DNA of 9,955 bases from Sedimenticola sp. (GTDB lineage Bacteria > Pseudomonadota > Gammaproteobacteria > Chromatiales > Chromatiaceae): NCBI GenBank assembly GCA_027038775.1, contig JALWGP010000252.1, positions 1 to 9,955 of the forward strand. The letters run 5' to 3'. Both the position numbers and the translations under genes were made by a program. The first letter of the stretch is position 1; every line of letters starts with the position of its first letter. The notes beneath the pieces are model-generated. The model was not told where the DNA came from. It saw only the letters and a program-made list of their open reading frames with translations, and made no database searches. Of this stretch, positions 8,568-9,955 are shown one piece after another.

Positions 8568-8666
8568 TGAAGTTCGGCCCGGGGGCGGGCCTCCTACAAC
8601 CCCTGGTAGGAGCGGCGCCCCCGCCGCGAATCGTTTGAAGTTCGGCCCGAGTGCGGGCCTCCTACA
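8568..8666. repeat. Cluster of three REP-like palindromic repeats
   Basis: Three related short elements fill the gap after radC. Copies 1 (8568-8598) and 3 (8636-8666) are direct repeats differing at about three bases; read on the minus strand each is GTAGGAG, then GGCCCG, a four-base loop and CGGGCC, then GAACTTCA. Copy 2 (8605-8630) is in the opposite orientation and reads GGTAGGAGCGGC, a loop, then GCCGCGA on the plus strand. A GTAG-type head followed by a GC-rich imperfect hairpin is the hallmark of REP elements mobilised by RAYT transposases, and inverted neighbours resemble a BIME-like unit. Such hairpins between convergent genes may also act in transcription termination or mRNA 3'-end protection. 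No RAYT gene is in the window. The last five bases overlap the end of the gene at 8662. Confidence 0.8.
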
Positions 8667-9171
8667 GGTGCAGGCGCCGCAGGGCCGGGTCGATGCTGCT
8701 CCGCTCCCAGATGCGCCGGAACTCCTCCGCCAGGCGCCGCACCCGCGGCCGGGCGGCGTAGTCCGCGCGCACGTTGCCGAAGTCGTGCCAGAGGTTGCGC
8801 AGCAGGTACCCTTCCTCGTCCGCCAGCATGAAACTGCGCTCGTCCCCCTCGTACTCCTCGTTGCGGCGGCGGATGGCGATGCTGCTGGCCAGGTCCTGCG
8901 CCAGCTGCAGCAGCCTGCCGCCGCGGGCCAGCTCCGAAGTGTCGGCCACCAGGATCTCCAGGCGGGTGCTGGGGTGGCGAATCACCAGCTGCCGCACCGC
9001 TTCCACGAAACAGCCCTGGTCGTAGATGCGGGGGTCGAGGCGGTGCGAGTAGATCAGCAGCCGCCGCCGGCTCTGGGCCGCCATGTGGCAGCTGTGCGCC
9101 TTCAGGGCCTCCAGGCCGTGGAGCGCCAGGGGGCCGGGGCTCTCCCCCAGCCTGCAGTCACCCGTTTCCAT
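8662..9171 (-). CDS. Conserved protein of unknown function, tentatively DUF7931 family
   Basis: A 169-residue soluble protein without a signal peptide or membrane segment. I recognise it only as a conserved gammaproteobacterial protein encoded near radC and rpmB, probably the DUF7931 family; that name is from memory. The middle part alternates predicted strands and helices: [16 protein letters not shown] (about 37-52), then a helix with [12 protein letters not shown], then [12 protein letters not shown] (about 70-81), then [19 protein letters not shown]. The order resembles half of a phospholipase-D-like fold, but no HKD motif is present, so catalysis of that type is not expected. The C-terminus is helical and Arg-rich. 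I chose the ATG at 9171 because GGAGG lies 5 bases before it and the longer upstream ORF runs antisense through rpmB. The stop codon TAG lies inside the third REP-like element. It is divergent from rpmB and convergent with radC. Confidence 0.82.
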   Translation of the reverse strand: METGDCRLGESPGPLALHGLEALKAHSCHMAAQSRRRLLIYSHRLDPRIYDQGCFVEAVRQLVIRHPSTRLEILVADTSELARGGRLLQLAQDLASSIAIRRRNEEYEGDERSFMLADEEGYLLRNLWHDFGNVRADYAARPRVRRLAEEFRRIWERSSIDPALRRLHL

Positions 9172-9202
9172 CGATTCCTCCGTTTCGCCGGGCCCGAAAA
9201 CC

Positions 9203-9211
9203 ACTATAGCA
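9203..9211 (-). promoter_or_regulatory. Putative extended -10 promoter of the DUF7931-like gene
   Basis: On the minus strand TGCTATAGT combines an extended TGn element with TATAGT, matching 5 of 6 positions of the -10 consensus. No good -35 is visible, which is typical of extended -10 promoters. The expected start point would give a leader of about 25 bases containing the strong GGAGG site before the ATG at 9171. Confidence 0.45.
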
Positions 9212-9240
9212 CCGGGCTGTTCCGGAAGCGGGCGCTCACC

Positions 9241-9279
9241 GGCAAAAAATTTGCCAACGACCACCGTCTCTGGTATAAA
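9241..9279 (+). promoter_or_regulatory. Sigma-70 promoter of the rpmB-rpmG operon with an overlapping inverted repeat
   Basis: TTGCCA (9251-9256) and TATAAA (9274-9279) are separated by exactly 17 bases and match the consensus hexamers at 5 of 6 positions each. The predicted transcript starts near 9286, giving a leader of about 60 bases before the rpmB ATG. The sequence GGCAAA-AAA-TTTGCC (9241-9255) is a perfect 6-3-6 inverted repeat that overlaps the -35 box. It could be an operator, or an A/T-tract UP-like element. The promoter is strong by sequence; regulation through the repeat is inference. Confidence 0.78.
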
Positions 9280-9348
9280 TTCGCGTCTTTTCCAGCCCCG
9301 GCGGGTGTCCGGGCGCGTAACGAACCAGTTCAACCGAGGCTCAGAACC

Positions 9349-9585
9349 ATGTCCAAAGTGTGTCAGGTCACAGGCAAGCGGCCGGTTACCGGGAACAACG
9401 TCTCCCATTCCCACCGCAAGACCCGCCGCCGTTTTCTGCCCAATCTCCACTACCACCGCTTCTGGGTGGAGAGCGAACAGCGCTGGGTGCGCCTGCGTGT
9501 CTCTGCAGCCGGCATGCGCACCATCGACAAGAAAGGCATCGACACCGTGCTCGCCGAAATGCGCGCCCGCGGTGAAAAGGTTTAA
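9349..9585 (+). CDS. rpmB: 50S ribosomal protein L28
   Basis: L28 is a small basic protein of the large ribosomal subunit. The 78 residues equal the E. coli length and the sequence is close to it throughout: [20 protein letters not shown] at the start, [18 protein letters not shown] in the middle, and [15 protein letters not shown] at the end. It has a single cysteine (Cys5), so it is the zinc-independent (C-minus) form. The ATG at 9349 is preceded by GAGG with 9 bases of spacing; an upstream in-frame extension has no ribosomal character and crosses the promoter. It is the first gene of a two-gene operon with rpmG, 11 bp downstream, the standard bacterial arrangement. Confidence 0.98.
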   Translation: MSKVCQVTGKRPVTGNNVSHSHRKTRRRFLPNLHYHRFWVESEQRWVRLRVSAAGMRTIDKKGIDTVLAEMRARGEKV

Positions 9586-9596
9586 GGAGCTCAGAC

Positions 9597-9764
9597 ATGG
9601 CCAAGGCAGTTCGTGAAAAAATCCGCCTCAACTCCACCGCCGGCACGGGGCACTTCTACACCACCACCAAGAACAAGCGCACCCAGACCGGCAAGATGGA
9701 GATCCGCAAGTACGATCCCGTGGCCCGCAAGCACGTGATCTACAAGGAGGGCAAGATCAAGTAG
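9597..9764 (+). CDS. rpmG: 50S ribosomal protein L33
   Basis: L33 is a small protein of the large ribosomal subunit near the tRNA exit region. The reading frame from the ATG at 9597 gives 55 residues, beginning [20 protein letters not shown], with YTTTKNKR and KMEIRKYDP following and GKIK at the end, all typical of the gammaproteobacterial protein. There are no cysteines, so this is the zinc-independent C-minus paralogue, matching the C-minus form of L28 upstream. A GGAG site directly follows the rpmB stop codon and lies 7 bases before the ATG, so the two genes are tightly coupled. A terminator follows 21 bases after the stop. Confidence 0.98.
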   Translation: MAKAVREKIRLNSTAGTGHFYTTTKNKRTQTGKMEIRKYDPVARKHVIYKEGKIK

Positions 9765-9785
9765 GAACCCCCTCCCCGCGGTTCG

Positions 9786-9815
9786 AAAAGGCCCCGCCCG
9801 GCGCGGGGCTTTTTG
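9786..9815 (+). terminator. Intrinsic terminator of rpmB-rpmG
   Basis: GCCCCGC (9791-9797), a five-base loop and GCGGGGC (9803-9809) form a perfect 7-bp GC stem, extended by an AAAAG / CTTTT pairing and followed by a run of five T. This is a textbook Rho-independent terminator just after rpmG. Confidence 0.93.
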
Positions 9816-9937
9816 TTGTCTGCCCCGCTGAAACAGACTGTTACAAAATCACCGGGATTTCTTGATCCGTTTCAAGGTTCACGGAAAGGAACCGGAACAA
9901 CCTGTACCCGTCCTGAAACCGAACGCCGAGGTGGACC

Positions 9938-9955
9938 ATGAAACCGGATACGCTC
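9938..9955 (+). CDS. First codons of an unidentified gene at the right edge
   Basis: ATG at 9938 opens a frame beginning Met-Lys-Pro-Asp-Thr-Leu before the window ends. A GAGG (9928-9931) lies 6 bases upstream, a good ribosome-binding site, and the preceding 120 bases after the rpmG terminator carry no other gene. This suggests a real start, but six residues do not allow identification. Confidence 0.5.

Noticed and set aside
9172..9456. N-terminal extension of the DUF7931-like gene into rpmB
   Set aside because: The extension is antisense to rpmB and its promoter, and a strong GGAGG lies right before the ATG at 9171.

Overview
The window looks like chromosomal DNA from a GC-rich gammaproteobacterium. 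The gene order radC / coaBC / algC / argB / slmA, with rpmB-rpmG nearby, matches the layout I know from Pseudomonas and relatives. SlmA is itself a gammaproteobacterial protein. A sulfur-oxidising or Chromatiales-type host would fit the GC content and the TSUP (TauE/SafE-like) exporter, but that placement is a guess. No phage, insertion sequence, CRISPR array or tRNA/rRNA gene is visible.

Left part (1-2458): the 5' end of sucC runs off the left edge on the minus strand. Upstream of it, also on the minus strand, is a TSUP-family membrane exporter. Divergent from the exporter, on the plus strand, is a secreted coiled-coil protein with an N-terminal DUF4124 domain. The short divergent gap holds a perfect 7-3-7 inverted repeat.

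Centre (2472-7775, minus strand): a probable operon reads coaBC, algC-like, argB, slmA with gaps of 47, 51 and 4 bp. It joins coenzyme A synthesis, a membrane-anchored phosphohexomutase-family protein, arginine synthesis and the nucleoid-occlusion regulator. The algC-like gene is the most unusual item. Its fold motifs are intact, but the phosphoserine is Gly and several other key active-site residues are replaced, so it looks like a pseudoenzyme fused to a membrane-anchored extracytoplasmic domain. The dut gene usually found between coaBC and algC is absent here.

Right part (7892-9955): radC diverges from coaBC. It faces a small conserved gene of unknown function (tentatively DUF7931) across a cluster of three REP-like hairpin repeats, one of which supplies that gene's stop codon. 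Divergent from the small gene is the ribosomal protein operon rpmB-rpmG, with a clear sigma-70 promoter and an intrinsic terminator. The first codons of another plus-strand gene appear at the right edge.
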